Shown: positions 53,268 to 64,000 of the stretch, piece by piece
Position numbering within the stretch: position 1 is the first letter of the stretch
Layout: the number at the start of each line of letters is the position of its first letter
Source: Athripsodes cinereus
Taxonomy: Eukaryota > Arthropoda > Insecta > Trichoptera > Leptoceridae
Assembly (NCBI GenBank): GCA_947579605.1
Contig: OX388314.1
Location: 24,438,000 to 24,501,999 of the forward strand
Reading direction: 5' to 3'
Length of the DNA: 64,000 nt
Position numbers and translations under genes: made by a program
Notes under the pieces: generated by a model
Database searches by the model: none
Told to the model about the DNA's origin: nothing
Seen by the model: the letters and a program-made list of their open reading frames with translations, nothing else

Positions 53268-54172
53268 ATACATACATACATACATACATCTTCTTCCCCT
53301 TGTCCTAGTTGGGTCGGGGGCCCATTGCGCCTAGGTACTTCCTCCAGAGATCCCTGTCCACTGCTGCTTCCAGGACCTCTGGCCACTCCAAACCAAACCT
53401 TTCAACACACAAGTTTGACACCTGCCCTTGCCATCTTCTTCTAGGACGGCCTACCGGTCTTCTGCCCTCTCCCACAGCCTCCAAAGATCTAAGTGGTAGT
53501 CTGTCTTCTGGCATGCGGAGAACGTGACCCAGCCATCGCAACTGCGACCTCTCTATATGCAGGAGTACCGGTTCTACCTTGAGAGCCTCACGAACATACG
53601 TATTCCTTATACGGTCTCTCAATGACACACCAGCCACTCCCCTGAGGAACCGCATTTCTACTGCCTGTAACCTTGATCTCACGTTCTCTGTGAGCATCCA
53701 AATCTGGTGTCCATATGTGAGGATAGGGCGGTATATTGTCTTAAATATGGCCATTTTCGTCCGTTAGGTCAGCTCGGATTTACGTATTATCGGGTTTTTA
53801 AGCGCTTTCAGCACATTTCCTGCCGACACAATCCTCTTGTCTATGCACGCTGTTTGTCGACCATCTGCTGAGAACTCCACTCCCAGGTATTTGAATGTCG
53901 AGATCTGTTTGAGTTGGGCCCCGTTCACATGTACCGCACACTGCACTTCTTCTCGGCTTATAACCATTACTTCCGATTTAGTTGTGCTTATACTCATGCC
54001 AGCTCTATTTGCAACCGACTCGAAACTACTCAACCATTCCTGCATACCACTCTGAGATGAAGTTAGTCTTACTATATCGTCAGCAAACAACAGCGTTTTC
54101 AGATTCACATTACCCACTGTTATTTGATCAGGAGTTTCGCTCTTTCTGTTAAATACGTTAAGAATATTTCTG
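53268..54172 (-). pseudogene. L-B non-LTR retrotransposon, RT domain to 3' end
   Basis: Largest retrotransposon frame here. On the minus strand from about 54168 it reads NILNVFNRKSETPDQITVGN, then LKTLLFADDIVRLTSSQSG. FADD is the catalytic C motif of the reverse transcriptase palm. Thumb-like STFKYLGVEFSADGRQTACI follows, then MAIFKTIYRPILTYGHQIWM, LRWLGHVLRMPEDRLPLRSL and GRRPVGRPRRRWQGQVSNLC, ending LWRKYLGAMGPRPN and stop at 53305. A single in-frame TAA at 53766-53764 splits it; otherwise it is open for ~285 codons. The tail is (ATGT)n at 53270-53288. 5'-truncated, missing endonuclease and the first RT blocks. Low damage suggests a young insertion. Confidence 0.92.
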
Positions 54173-54227
54173 AAAAATCAAATTATGAGTATCTTATTTT
54201 TTGTACTCTTTTTACATTGCGATATTT

Positions 54228-54390
54228 AGTTTTCGAGTGTCCCGAAAGGGGTGATGAGGCTTGTCACCCATTCTGAATATCTTATTTTTTTGCTGCCATG
54301 GAGAAAACAGCTTGAATGTTCATTACATGCATCAAGTCTGCCGGTTACCCCAGTTGAGAAAAATGCCGTAATGTTATAGTAGTAGTTAAA
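54228..54390 (+). mobile_element. S1 SINE with internal deletion
   Basis: GTTTTCGAGTGTCCCGAAAG jumps straight to GGTGATGAGGCTTGTCACCC. It continues to GTTACCCCAGTTGAGAAAAA and ATGTTATAGTAGTAG. About 40 bp between head and middle are lost. Confidence 0.75.
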
Positions 54391-54880
54391 AATCGACGAT
54401 TTTATTACCTACATAATTTACTGTATGGTGATTTCTTCCAAATAACCCGGTTGGATCATGTTTCTGTTCTTAAAACATCTTTTTATATATAACTTATATT
54501 TGTATTTCGTTGTGTGCACTACGTTTTAGTATCAATAGTTTCAATCTAAAAGTTCAGATATTCTAGTACTAGACTATATACTAACTATTCATGCATTATT
54601 TCATTTCGTTCCTTGTGGTTAGAATCGCGGCATCTCTTAATGAAAATTATATATTATTTTAATATCCATTATAATCTTCACATTTTAATAACATTTATTA
54701 TCTTTTGTTTTTGTGTTAACATAATGCTTATTGTTACCTATCTGTAATCTGTTATATAAAAGATCTAGTGTTTAATAGAAAGCGAGAAAAACCGCAGAAG
54801 TCGAAATAATCAAGTTTATATATTTGTAGACTTATGAGCTTCCGTATCGTAAACCAAAATTAATCTAAGGAAATTCATCA
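54391..54880. other. No feature recognised
   Basis: AT-rich and unassigned. Confidence 0.4.
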
Positions 54881-54888
54881 ATATAAGG

Positions 54889-55411
54889 CAGCGAGGCACA
54901 AACCGCGGCCCGCGGGCCGCATGTGGCCCTCGGTCGGTATATCTGCGGCCCGCCAGCAAATTATATAATTTAAAAAAATACCAGTGATAAATATCGGGTA
55001 TTCGGTAAAAGTACCAGATACCTGATAATTTGAGTAGATTATTTAAGAAAACTATGGAGTTTTTTTAAAATATGTCAAATTCCTATTCCATTTTGGAAAT
55101 TCGGCGACGGGGGGGGGGGTAGAAATTCAAACACGTAACATTTTTAGTATCCGGTATTGGCAAAACAATGTCGGTACAAATATCCGGTACATTGTAGAAA
55201 AAGTTCGGTACTGCGAGAAAATATTTTTTAAGAAAACCGAGGAGTTTTTGAAATATTTCAAATTCCTATACCATTTTGAAAATTCGGTGATAGGGGGGGG
55301 GGGTAGAAATTGTAATATGTGAACATTTCTGTTAATTTTCTTATAGCGGCCCGTCATTGGCTCATAATCTTCCCGAATGGTCCCTGTTCCCTATAAGTCT
55401 GTGCATCACTG
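54889..55411. mobile_element. Non-autonomous hAT element, 523 bp, 8-bp duplication
   Basis: ATATAAGG lies at 54881-54888 and 55412-55419, exactly flanking the element. Ends CAGCGAGGCACAAACC and, mirrored, CAGTGATGCACAGACT. Subterminal GCGGCCCGCGGGCCGCATG (palindromic) is a known hAT-type signature. The centre is a ~185-bp unit present twice (TTAAGAAAAC at 55043 and 55228), each unit carrying ATTCGGCGAC or ATTCGGTGAT followed by a G-tract of 10 or more at about 55109 and 55292, then TAGAAATT. No transposase frame. Confidence 0.88.
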
Positions 55412-55464
55412 ATATAAGGTTTGAGGTGTTTAATTTTGGTAATACTGAAAGCAGTATACTTTTT

Positions 55465-55670
55465 CGCGGACGTCTAAGAACTACGTGGCTTGACCACGTA
55501 GATCAAATTCTCAAAGAAGGCCACGTGTTGAAGAAGGGAAATGAATATTTATGAATGAGACTCTTGATGAAAGTGGAGGAAGTGTCAGAAGTATGTAAAC
55601 ATGTATTGACATGAGGTTCCGTTCTCTCTGCTCACCTCACCTGGAGCACTGCGTGAGGTAATAGATAGAT
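55465..55670 (+). pseudogene. L-A retrotransposon 3' end
   Basis: Codons for RGRLRTTWLDHVDQILKEGH then VLKKGNEYL, later frames broken. CCGTTCTCTCTGCTCACCTC and GCACTGCGTGAGGTAATAGA lead into a TAGATAGATATAGAT tail. 5'-truncated. Confidence 0.82.
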
Positions 55671-55912
55671 ATAGATTTGTTTTTCAGTTTCATGATTAAT
55701 ATACATAATATATGATGATGAATAGACATGCAAAATTTTCGAATATTCTTAGTATTAAAATCCCTATTAGATCTTTTAGACATTAACGACTTTTTGGTAG
55801 AAATTTAAATTTTATGTTCTATTCATAAAATCGGGTGTATAATTAAAAATATATTATATACATAAAGATTACATAAAATAAAATGAAACATACACAAAGT
55901 ACAATTTTTTAC
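55671..55912. other. No feature recognised
   Basis: AT-rich and unassigned. Confidence 0.4.
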
Positions 55913-55923
55913 ATTATTATATT

Positions 55924-56178
55924 CACTGCTACTACTACACCATTACGGCATATCCCACAACTGGGGTAGCCAGCAGACCAACTGTATGTAAAATAAACAT
56001 GCAGGCCGTCTTATCTGTGGCAACAAAAAAATAAGACATTCAGGATGGGTGGCAAACTTTATCGCTGAATTTGATATGCAACATGTCTTTATTTTTTCTA
56101 ACACCCGCCTTTTACAGAACATTCGAAAACTTAGGAAAAGAGTGGCAGACCAATTCTTTGCCGGTTGCTCCACGATTA
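55924..56178 (-). mobile_element. S1 SINE, full length, possible 11-bp duplication
   Basis: Plus strand CTACTACTACACCATTACGG, CACAACTGGGGTAGCCAGCA, ACATTCAGGATGGGTGGCAA, CCGCCTTTTACAGAACATTC and the head to GGTTGCTCCACG. ATTATTATATT occurs at 55913-55923 and 56179-56189; AT-rich, so the duplication is only probable. Confidence 0.82.
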
Positions 56179-56312
56179 ATTATTATATTACTTGTTAATT
56201 GTATATATTACAAATTGATAGGTGAATATTAAGTAAAGAAAATCATCGTTGAATACAAAACTGTAAATTCTCACTCATAGTCATATTTTATGCACTCGTA
56301 TAAAAAAGATCG

Positions 56313-56850
56313 TATAAAGTAGGAGCTGCTAGCGGGGCTTTCAATAACATGAACAAAGTTTGGAAGGCGTCTGGACTAAGCATCACGACAAAATGTCGCT
56401 TGTTCAATGCGTGCATCATCCAAATCCTTCTATATGGCTGTGAGTCTTGGCACTTAACCAAGGCTCAAGAGCGGAAGATGCTAAGCATTGAAAACAAGTG
56501 TCTTAGAAGGATTTTGGATGTCAAATGGTATGAACATGTTACAAATGATGCTGTGCGCCGGCGTACCCGGCAGAGACCTGTAATCTCCGTAATACAGAAG
56601 AGACGATGGTCCTGGCCGGGCCATGTTTTGAGAATGCCCGATGATAGTTGGCCAAAAAGAGCACTGTTCTTCCGTCGGCATGGGCGTCCCTCTTTCACAA
56701 TACACCGTTCCTATGACAACGATATCAGAGCGCAGGGAATGTCGTGGAAAGAGGTGACACAATTGGCACAGAGATGCTCTGAATGGAAGCGGCTGGTTTC
56801 TGCCCTGTGCTCCCGAGAGGAGCGTTGAGGGCGATGATGATGATAAAAAA
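56313..56850 (+). pseudogene. L-G non-LTR retrotransposon 3' end, frame intact
   Basis: Open from about 56316 to the stop at 56826-56828, ~170 codons: VGAASGAFNNMNKVWKASGL, CRLFNACIIQILLYGCESWH, KCLRRILDVKWYEHVTNDAV, WSWPGHVLRMPDDSWPKRAL and SWKEVTQLAQRCSEWKRLVS ALCSREER. These are the YGCESW and GHVLRM blocks downstream of the RT palm in RTE/CR1-like polyproteins. Tail GCGATGATGATGATAAAAAA. No catalytic FADD, no endonuclease: 5'-truncated. The reference copy for the other L-G pieces. Confidence 0.9.
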
Positions 56851-57244
56851 GATAATACACAAAGAAACACGGAAATGCTTGTACTAACATCTGTTGAGCC
56901 GAAGGAATTTGCAGTAGGTACTAAGTTGTGTAAAGTAGATAATATTTATGTATTAATATATACAGTACAGTATAAAATAATACTTGTTATATTTGAAATA
57001 GTTATATTATATATTTTAATATCTAGTTAACCCTTAGAGAGCAGCTACGTGTTCTGTTCATAATATTGTTGTTATTTATTAGGAGTCTACTATAGTTCAT
57101 TGTTTTGCCTTACGGGCGACGGAAATACATCGGAGGGTGATTTATGAACGATGGTTCGCAAACGGTTGTTCCCGATATACCTATTAATGTTTAATTATAC
57201 AGGAAAGAAAATATAATGTTTATTTCAAAACTCTTTCCCTCACT
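56851..57244. other. No feature recognised
   Basis: AT-rich and unassigned. Confidence 0.4.
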
Positions 57245-57350
57245 CCACTTTCCCGACACAAGCTTTTAGCTTACTGTGAAAGGTGTATAACGTTGTATTT
57301 GGGTTTATAGCAAAAACCCAGATAGGTACATCTTTTTTTTTAAAAAAAAG
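57245..57350 (+). mobile_element. S2 SINE body and tail
   Basis: TTTCCCGACACAAGCTTTTA, GCTTACTGTGAAAGGTGTAT and CCCAGATAGGTACATCTTTT. No tRNA-like head. Confidence 0.75.
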
Positions 57351-59107
57351 TAGTAATGAAAAGTACAAGTCAAAATATTTAAATGTTACAACTCCAAAAT
57401 AAAAGACTAAAAACTTTTTTTAAGGAATTTTGTACGATTTTTTGTAGTCGTAGAGTAGAAACGCTGTTCATTTTAACAAACAAATTTTATTCGTGATAAC
57501 AAATATCAAATTTTATTTGTAAGATAACCAGCGGACAATTATGTCACGTGGATGGAATATACATTTTTAAGGATTTAAAAATAATGTATCAAATACCACT
57601 GCAAGTGATACTGTTATGTATACCTACTTATGGTAAAATGGGGTAATAAGTCAATGTCAATGAAACAATTAGAAATATGGATCTGTCGAAAGTTCGAGAC
57701 GCTATCATCAGGCGACTAATACAATATTATTAATTAATATTTTTTCATCATTAAGTTATGTGCAACTAGCTATTGCAGCGTGTAATCATTTGCGAGTGCA
57801 TTATTTATATTTTTCGAATTCTTTTTTATGATGGGGTACCGGGAAATAAAATGTTTGTGAAGCATTAATGATATGCCTGTAAGAGAGACAGAAGACGTGA
57901 GTATGTATCTAATATTATGGTAAGTATGTAAGTACAAAGGAATGCATAAAGTAGATACTTATTGTGGCTATGTGAAGTAGGTAGGTACGTACCTAGCAGA
58001 CCCCGTTTTTCATCATCGGCTCCAATCACTATCCCGGTGTTCTAAAACAGGTACTACTTATATAAGATCGATGCTGCTAAAAATGTTAAAGGCATGTCAC
58101 ATGTGAGTATTTCATTGAATTCTTTATATAATTAGATGATGTAGAACGTAATTGATTAGTTTTGTAAAATTGGAAAATAGTATAAAATTTGATAGTTTAT
58201 CTAAATAAATTTATGTTAAAAACAATATCGTTTTTGCCACATAAAAATAAATAAAATAACTGCATACCGATAAGCTAAAAATATCTACTTTTCCACGTTA
58301 AAAAATAAAACATTATCAGAAACTTATTAACGTATCATTATAATGATGTCTGTAATTTAAATATTGTCTGAAGAAAGCTAAAAGCTGCAATACGTTGAAA
58401 AACAGAACAAATTTATGCTTCCCTGACGAGCTTTAGACGTAAATGTTATTAACTTCATCTAACATGCATCACTTCCGGGATTAGACATTAGACTTTATTA
58501 GATGGTAAATATATAACTTAAATAACATGCTTTTGCAGGCATAACTAATATTTATCACCCGTACTTAGAATACATCTATTTAGACCTGGATTAACTATGT
58601 TTAGTAGGACAATAGTGATACCTCTGATTAAACCAATTTTTTACTCGTAAATCAATTCACTTTTACTTATATTTAAAAATTAAACATTTTCATTTACACA
58701 GATTTTTTTTCATAACGTAATTCAAAAAAAAAATCACATGCCAGCTAATATCTCATAGTCAGAATATGTCAAAAAATAATTAATAACCGGGAATAATTTT
58801 TGCTAGACACAAAAACGGAATAAGGTTAATAATCTCTGTTTTGAGTGGAGTGTTACTTATTCAGTCATAAGAACTAGAATAACAGTTATTCCGTGACCCT
58901 ACAAATTATATTGTTTGCTTGTACGTGGCTAAGTACCATAAATATACTTAGAATAATATCAATACAGAGATCTAGTGCAGTGCGATATTCATGAAAAGGT
59001 CATCGGAGGTATGGTTATGTTCTTAATATATTACTTGTATTAAAGCAGGTTTCAGAACTTTGAGTTCTTAACTTAACATAATAATACATACCTACTCTTA
59101 TATACAT
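57351..59107. other. No gene; possible S2 head scrap
   Basis: GTTCGAGACGCTATCATCAG at 57689-57708 resembles the inverted S2 5' end at 18.88 kb. The remainder is AT-rich and unassigned. Confidence 0.35.
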
Positions 59108-59155
59108 ACTATCATAGCGTATCGTTTATGGGGTAGGTAGAGAGAGTAGGTATCA
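59108..59155 (-). pseudogene. Possible L-A 3' scrap
   Basis: Plus strand TATCATAGCGTATCGTTTAT then GGGGTAGGTAGAGAGAGT, similar in order to the antisense L-A end. Weak. Confidence 0.35.
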
Positions 59156-59171
59156 AACGCGTGACATGAAT

Positions 59172-59339
59172 TACACTGACAAAAATACTCAAAACGAATC
59201 ATTGGTACGTACTATCAGATTAGGACCAGAGATCGTTCAAACGATTCATTAGTACGAATCTATAATATTAACTCTTCGCAAACAAGTCATTGGTTAATTT
59301 ACCAACAATTTGTTTGCGATAGTATTTTTCTTAGTGTAC
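59172..59339. mobile_element. Short MITE with inverted ends (family M5)
   Basis: TACACTGACAAAAATACT at the left and, mirrored, TACACTAAGAAAAATACT at the right. The inner parts ACGAATCATTGGTA and CAAACAAATTGTTGGTA are also paired. 168 bp, single copy, no clear duplication. Confidence 0.55.
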
Positions 59340-60534
59340 ATTAACACTGCTAATTATTTTTAATCTTTCTTATTTCTTTATTGACCGTCTCTAAAGAAGA
59401 ATTATTTTATTTAACAGCTTTCAAAAAAAAATTATCAACGTTTTCTTACTGAAATAATAGGAATCCATTACGGCACATGATATTAAATAAAAGTTCACTA
59501 GTGAAAGATTTTACGTGTTTATCTGTACTTTTATTGATAGTTACGTACTGTTTTGTGCTTTCGCTTGAAATAAATGTATATCTTTTAAAAGACATGCAAA
59601 GTATTTAGAAACATCGTTTGAACAATCAAATAATTCTTGAAAATTAAACGATTTCATCATATACTTACTTATTAAAAAAATAATGAAATAGCAAAAATAA
59701 GCTTGTAGGTATAACTCAAGAAGGTACGATTCCAGGACTTGACCCGGAAGCCAAATTCCATCAAAATTACGTAAACCGTTACTAAGTGTAAGGTTTCATC
59801 ATTCAATAATAAAACAATTTAACCAGAAATTTTTAAGCGTAAAGTTCTATATAACAGGCTCTTAATTTAATTTGAAGCCGAATAACAAATTTGTCTAGAC
59901 TCCTACATTTATCATTATTTCATGAACTTTGGAATGCATTTATCATTATCTTGAACAGTAGTAGCCAATAAGTTAAATAATATCGATAAATTTCGCTGTA
60001 AAAACGTGTTTCATAATTTGCGTAAAGTAACAGTAACGTGTTAAGAATGGCGCCTGAATAATGTTATGGAATAAATTATTAACTATAAATAATGTAAAAT
60101 TATTTATCCTTTGTTGTTTATGAAAAGTTAATTTGATGCCTTCTTGGAATTTAAACAAATATAAGTTTCATTTAATTTAGACAGAAATTCGTCAGCGGTT
60201 TTATTAAACTATTCATGAATATTTTACATGAGACCAAAATAAATGATTTATTGAATAAAATGTATGTCTGAATCGTTACGTTTCAGGATTCATAGAAATT
60301 TTCTATTGTATTGAATTTCTGAATATGATTGAAATAAATTGATGTCATTGACCGAAGGTACTTGTCGGAAGTCCATTTCAAGATAAATTGAAAAAAAAAA
60401 CACAGAATGTAGTTAAAACTTCCAAATGACAAAAAAATGATTAAAAAAATCTCACTTATGTTCAATGAAAGTAGCGGCTTAGGTCAAAATTCATTTCTCC
60501 CAATGACTTTTCCTGAAGTAATTTTTTGATGATT
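59340..60534. other. No feature recognised
   Basis: AT-rich and unassigned. Confidence 0.4.
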
Positions 60535-60690
60535 GGGGTTAATTGGAAGAGATCGCGCCTCTGCCATAAACTCGCAAAAAAAAAGTTTTTATTCTTACTC
60601 GAAATATTATAAATTGTAGAGTTTTTTCTTTTCATTGAATGTGTTTTATTTTGAATAAATTTTGAGTTCTTTATTTATTTATAAGTCATG
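60535..60690 (+). repeat. L-F-like 3' end, diverged
   Basis: GGGGTTAATTGGAAGAGATC, ATAAACTCGC, then an AT-rich stretch to TTTATTTATTTATAAG. Matches the L-F order at 18.47 kb. Confidence 0.5.
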
Positions 60691-61387
60691 TAAAAACTCT
60701 ATATACATACAATACATGTATGCAGAGGAATATTTTTTAAACAAAAGACACAAAACAATTAGATTAATGCAAAATAGGAGTCGAACAAGCATTGAACATT
60801 AATTAGTATATTAATATAAATCAATAAATTAAAGTATAAAATTGTAAGGAAACAAATTTTTGGACAAATTATTGAAAAAAAAATCGATGTGATATTATTA
60901 GACAATATTAGAAGTCAGTAAGTTAAAATCATAAATCAATATAAAGTAGCATGAGAGTTATATTTGAACCTCAAATTACATATGCGGAACATAAAATAGA
61001 TTTAAGAAGTTAATTGACACAGGAAACAAGTATTTTTATGTTTATTTGTTTAAATCTTATTTATTTTAATATGCATAGGAAGTGAGACATTTCTCTGTAA
61101 TGATGAGAAAATACACATCATTAAAATTTATACAAGTGTGTTTGTATTGCAGTAGATTGTTTATTAAGTGAAAGGATGTTTGAGACGTCATGAAATCACG
61201 TGCATACATTATTCTTTATAAACATTCCAGTAATTTTTATCACAAAAATGAATGCAAGTTTAACCGGTTAAGTACCTAACTGTTTAAGCGGTTAATCAGT
61301 CGGATATAATTCGGTAGTCTGATTAAATGAAAAAAACAATTGGGTGACAATAATATTGATAATTTATTAATGAAACAAGATATTTAG
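60691..61387. other. No feature recognised
   Basis: AT-rich and unassigned. Confidence 0.4.
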
Positions 61388-61566
61388 TTATTCCACTGTT
61401 GACTTTATTAATTTTGCGACTCGGCTTTCAAGAGTTTCTGCTCTCATTGTCACGCAAAAGTTATCAAAGGCTGGAGGTAGAATCTCGGCTTCATGCACCC
61501 AGTGATATGTTATACCTAGATTTGCAATATGAATCTCAAACATGTACCATCGATAAAATCACTTTG
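61388..61566 (-). other. Unassigned open frame
   Basis: After a TGA at about 61570 the minus strand stays open: FYRWYMFEIHIANLGITYHW, VHEAEILPPAFDNFCVTMRA, ETLESRVAKLIKSTVE, stop at 61390-61388. The opposite strand is also open, but this frame has the more protein-like composition and the region is less AT-rich than its flanks. It could be a transposon or exon remnant. I do not recognise it. Confidence 0.3.
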
Positions 61567-61794
61567 CGGTCCTTGGTGCCGCAATTTTTAGTTTGAAAAA
61601 AAGCGACACACATATAAATTGTTTGTAGATAACAAGAGATAGACAATATAAGAATGGGGATTATTACAGACGACAAAAACCGGTAGATAGAGATGAATAT
61701 ATACATAAGAAAAGAGATAATATATATTACTCAGGTATTGTACCTCGACGGGTGGGTACACATTTTTAGAGAATATTTGTATGACATTGCGAAT

Positions 61795-62115
61795 CTAGTT
61801 GTAACATATCACTGCATGCACCAGAGGTGTGTGGCTCGATCCCAAGGCCCGTAGACAAAACACATTTAGCGTTACATTTCCCTTCGAAGACGACGTTGCA
61901 AACAATACTTGTGTATTTTAGCTACGAAAATTGACACTTTCTCGTAACGTCGTCTATATTCGAACGAAAACGAAACGAAAACGTAACGCTAAATATGTCT
62001 AGGGCTGCTGGTGCGCTAACTCCCCTTTCACGACACAAGCTTATAGCTTACTGTGAAAAGTGCATAAGGTTGTATTCGGGTTTATAACAAAAACCCAGAT
62101 ATATATTTAAAAAAA
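61795..62115 (+). mobile_element. S2 SINE interrupted by an M2 MITE
   Basis: The tRNA-like part CCAGAGGTGTGTGGCTCGAT CCCA (B box GGCTCGATCCC) is at 61820-61844. The body resumes at 62007 with GCTGGTGCGCTAACTCCCCT, TTCACGACACAAGCTTATAG and CCCAGATATATATTTAAAAA. Excising 61845-62006 gives the S2 order of the 12.1-kb copy. Confidence 0.75.
61845..62006. mobile_element. Palindromic MITE M2, inside S2
   Basis: Ends AGGCCCGTAGACAAAACACA and, mirrored, AGCCCTAGACATATTTAGCG; inner ACGTTGCAAACAATACTTG / TCTCGTAACGTCGTCTA. Same family as 25.59 and 36.88 kb. Confidence 0.75.
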
Positions 62116-62757
62116 TCTACATACTTAATTTCAAAAATGACTCTTTTGAATTTGTCCACTTTCGATCTCAAATAACTCAAATAATACTTAAAAGAACAAT
62201 TTCACTTTCTCTGTTTTGAAGCAATTTATTTACCAAATTGCGTTGTATTTAACCTTCCGTAATTAATTTTAATTAAAATAAAAACATCTCATTAAATTCT
62301 CGGTAACACAAGTTATCGTCATATTTTAAATTAATGTTCCACGTAAATTTATCATCTGTATGTTAATAAATAGTTAATAAGGTAATTTAGATAGTGGTTT
62401 ATAGTAAAATGGTTTCATGTTTTAAGTCATAATTTGTTTATTATCTAAATCGAAGCGTCAGAGCTTCTTAGATGCCCATGAGCGTTTTGGAGGTCTGATG
62501 GGGCGTTTAATTTTTTCTTGCATACCGGTAAGAGGTTGAGTGGAAGTTGTGTATATATATAGAAATAAACTCATTCACAAGCTATGTGAATTTAATTTTA
62601 ACTTTTCTAACTTTAACTTAACTAACCACACTTCACTTTCCTTAGGAGCTTTGATTTTAAATAAACTACATTTTCACTGTAGTAATGGGTAATTTTACTG
62701 TAGTACCTAAGGGGCGGTTCTTACTTTCATATTTACATCTTGAGTTCATGATTGTCC
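62116..62757. other. No feature recognised
   Basis: AT-rich and unassigned. Confidence 0.4.
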
Positions 62758-62940
62758 ACTAGGGTTCCGGCGTCTTACACGTCCCTCTTTCACTATACAC
62801 AGTTTCGATGATATAAACATCAGAGCGCTGCGAATGTCGTAAGAAAAGATAACAGAACTGACGGAATAATGCTCTAAATGAAGGGAGCTGGTTTCTGCCC
62901 AATATTTCTGATCGTTAAAGGGTGAAATGACGATAATTTG
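62758..62940 (+). pseudogene. L-G retrotransposon 3' end, degraded
   Basis: GTTCCGGCGTCTTACACGTC, CCTCTTTCACTATACACAGT, ACATCAGAGCGCTGCGAATG and GAGCTGGTTTCTGCCCAATA follow the L-G end. Stops interrupt it. Confidence 0.75.
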
Positions 62941-63633
62941 TCTCAAACGTCTGTGAATTAAAAAAGTTGACCTCTTTATTTGGTTATTCAATGCCCCTTT
63001 GTCATAAATGAAACGCTTTTAATTATATAATACTCATAAATCAAATAATACTTAAAACTTTAAGTATCTAGTCTATGTGAAATATCACTTAGTTACCTAT
63101 TATATTATGTAATATTTTATTGCTTCTTGATTGATGCATGCATGCTCATAATATTCATCAAACGAATTAACAACTTGACTATTTTCGACTATATTTATGC
63201 TTTTAACAAGAAGTGTGTTATGTTATGAAATATCCAGTATTTTTCTGATCAATTTTCTAAAAATAATTCATCATTATATTTTTAAGCATTAAACAACACT
63301 CATTATTTCAAGAGATTACTAAGAGACCGATTTGTATAATTTTAATTAGCATCTAGTTTACTGGATATACTGTGATGTTAAATATATATGCTTTGTTTCA
63401 AATGAATGCCAAAACCGTCTGTTTTAACCCGAGAATACAGCCTGTAAGTAAACTGCGAAGTCAGTAAGTAAACCAGAAAGAGAAAAAATATCAATTATGA
63501 AAAGTAAACACATAGTAATATTATTTTATAATTACGAAGTTGTATGCATCCCTTGTTAGACATTCAAGGAAGACATTTATGCGATATTTATGTGATATTT
63601 ATGCCATTGGTTAAAATAATCTTAAAAATAATC
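62941..63633. other. No feature recognised
   Basis: AT-rich and unassigned. Confidence 0.4.
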
Positions 63634-63700
63634 TATACCATCACGGAATCAACAGCAAATGGGATAGACAATAAATTATTTGCATATAATAAACGCCAAA
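63634..63700 (-). mobile_element. S1 SINE 3' fragment
   Basis: Plus strand ATACCATCACGGAATCAACA then GCATATAATAAACGCC. Degraded last ~65 bp. Confidence 0.55.
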
Positions 63701-64000
63701 ATATAAATAAAAAATTCCAGTTCCATAACGCAGCAAGTCAAAAATTTCAAATATTTTTATTTAATTAGTAATACACACACGCTACTTTTCCAATACCACG
63801 AACAAACAAATATTTAGTTATGGAAAAAAAAACTATTTTCAATTTTGCAAATAAATATTTCGAATTGAATGACACAAAGCAGACGCATGTTTTTAACAGT
63901 AAAATTAGTATTATATTTCATTCTCTGTTTTATTTTTGAACCATAATAGAAAAATACCAAAATACCAAAGTGACGATTTTTCGAATGTAAGACAATTTTA
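63701..64000. other. No feature recognised
   Basis: AT-rich and unassigned to the window end. Confidence 0.4.

Noticed and set aside
56481..56870. 129-codon minus-strand frame opposite L-G
   Set aside because: Shadow frame; the plus strand encodes the recognisable YGCESW/GHVLRM protein.

Overview
This is AT-rich animal DNA. It is most likely from an insect and probably a moth or butterfly. That is an inference from three things: the many short TAGGTA/ACCTA tracts, the look of the interspersed repeats, and a spliced pipe-type sulfotransferase gene. There are no prokaryotic operons and no complete intron-free gene. Nearly all short open frames are chance frames or remnants of transposable elements.

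The one host gene I can support lies on the minus strand. It is a pipe-like uronyl/heparan 2-O-sulfotransferase. Three exons are read here in transcript order: 31259-31141 (hydrophilic stem), 7375-7237 (PAPS-binding NRVPKVGSQ segment) and 3681-3543 (KHVCFTNF segment with the candidate catalytic histidine). Their splice sites and phases agree, and the two catalytic exons join in frame across a 3.6-kb intron. The intron between the stem exon and the PAPS exon is about 23.8 kb. A possible start exon sits at 41943-41883, phase-compatible but weak. The C-terminal exons must lie left of position 1. Roughly positions 1 to 42,000 are therefore intron or flank of this gene, and the rest is upstream or intergenic.

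The remainder is a dense graveyard of mobile elements. For the annotation I name the families within this window. S1 is a SINE-like repeat of about 250 bp with a (TAG)n tail and about 30 copies or pieces. S2 is a tRNA-like SINE ending CCAGATATATCTTTAAAA. S3 is a second tRNA-like SINE with one copy. L-A, L-B, L-C, L-D, L-E, L-G, L-H, L-J and L-K are 5'-truncated non-LTR retrotransposon ends, recognised by their C-terminal peptides. L-F is a LINE-like 3' end with an (AAATA)n tail. There are also cut-and-paste-type non-autonomous elements: a pogo/Tigger-like MITE (9.8 kb), two hAT-like families (27.9 and 50.3 kb; 54.9 kb), a 664-bp element with long inverted repeats (51.4 kb), several short palindromic MITEs, and a large hairpin element in two copies (36.8 and 49.5 kb).

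Two observations stand out. First, the last ~35 nt of S1 match the last ~35 nt of L-A at 29 of 33 aligned positions with one 2-nt gap. This is the expected signature of a SINE that borrows a LINE's reverse transcriptase. Second, the hairpin element has arms over 200 bp, a unique right-hand tail, the same two termini in both copies and a 10-bp direct repeat around one copy. I cannot place it in a standard class. Many insertions are nested, so relative ages can be read directly: S1 in S1, L-F in S1, L-C in S1, MITE in S2, MITE in hairpin element, and hAT MITE in another repeat.
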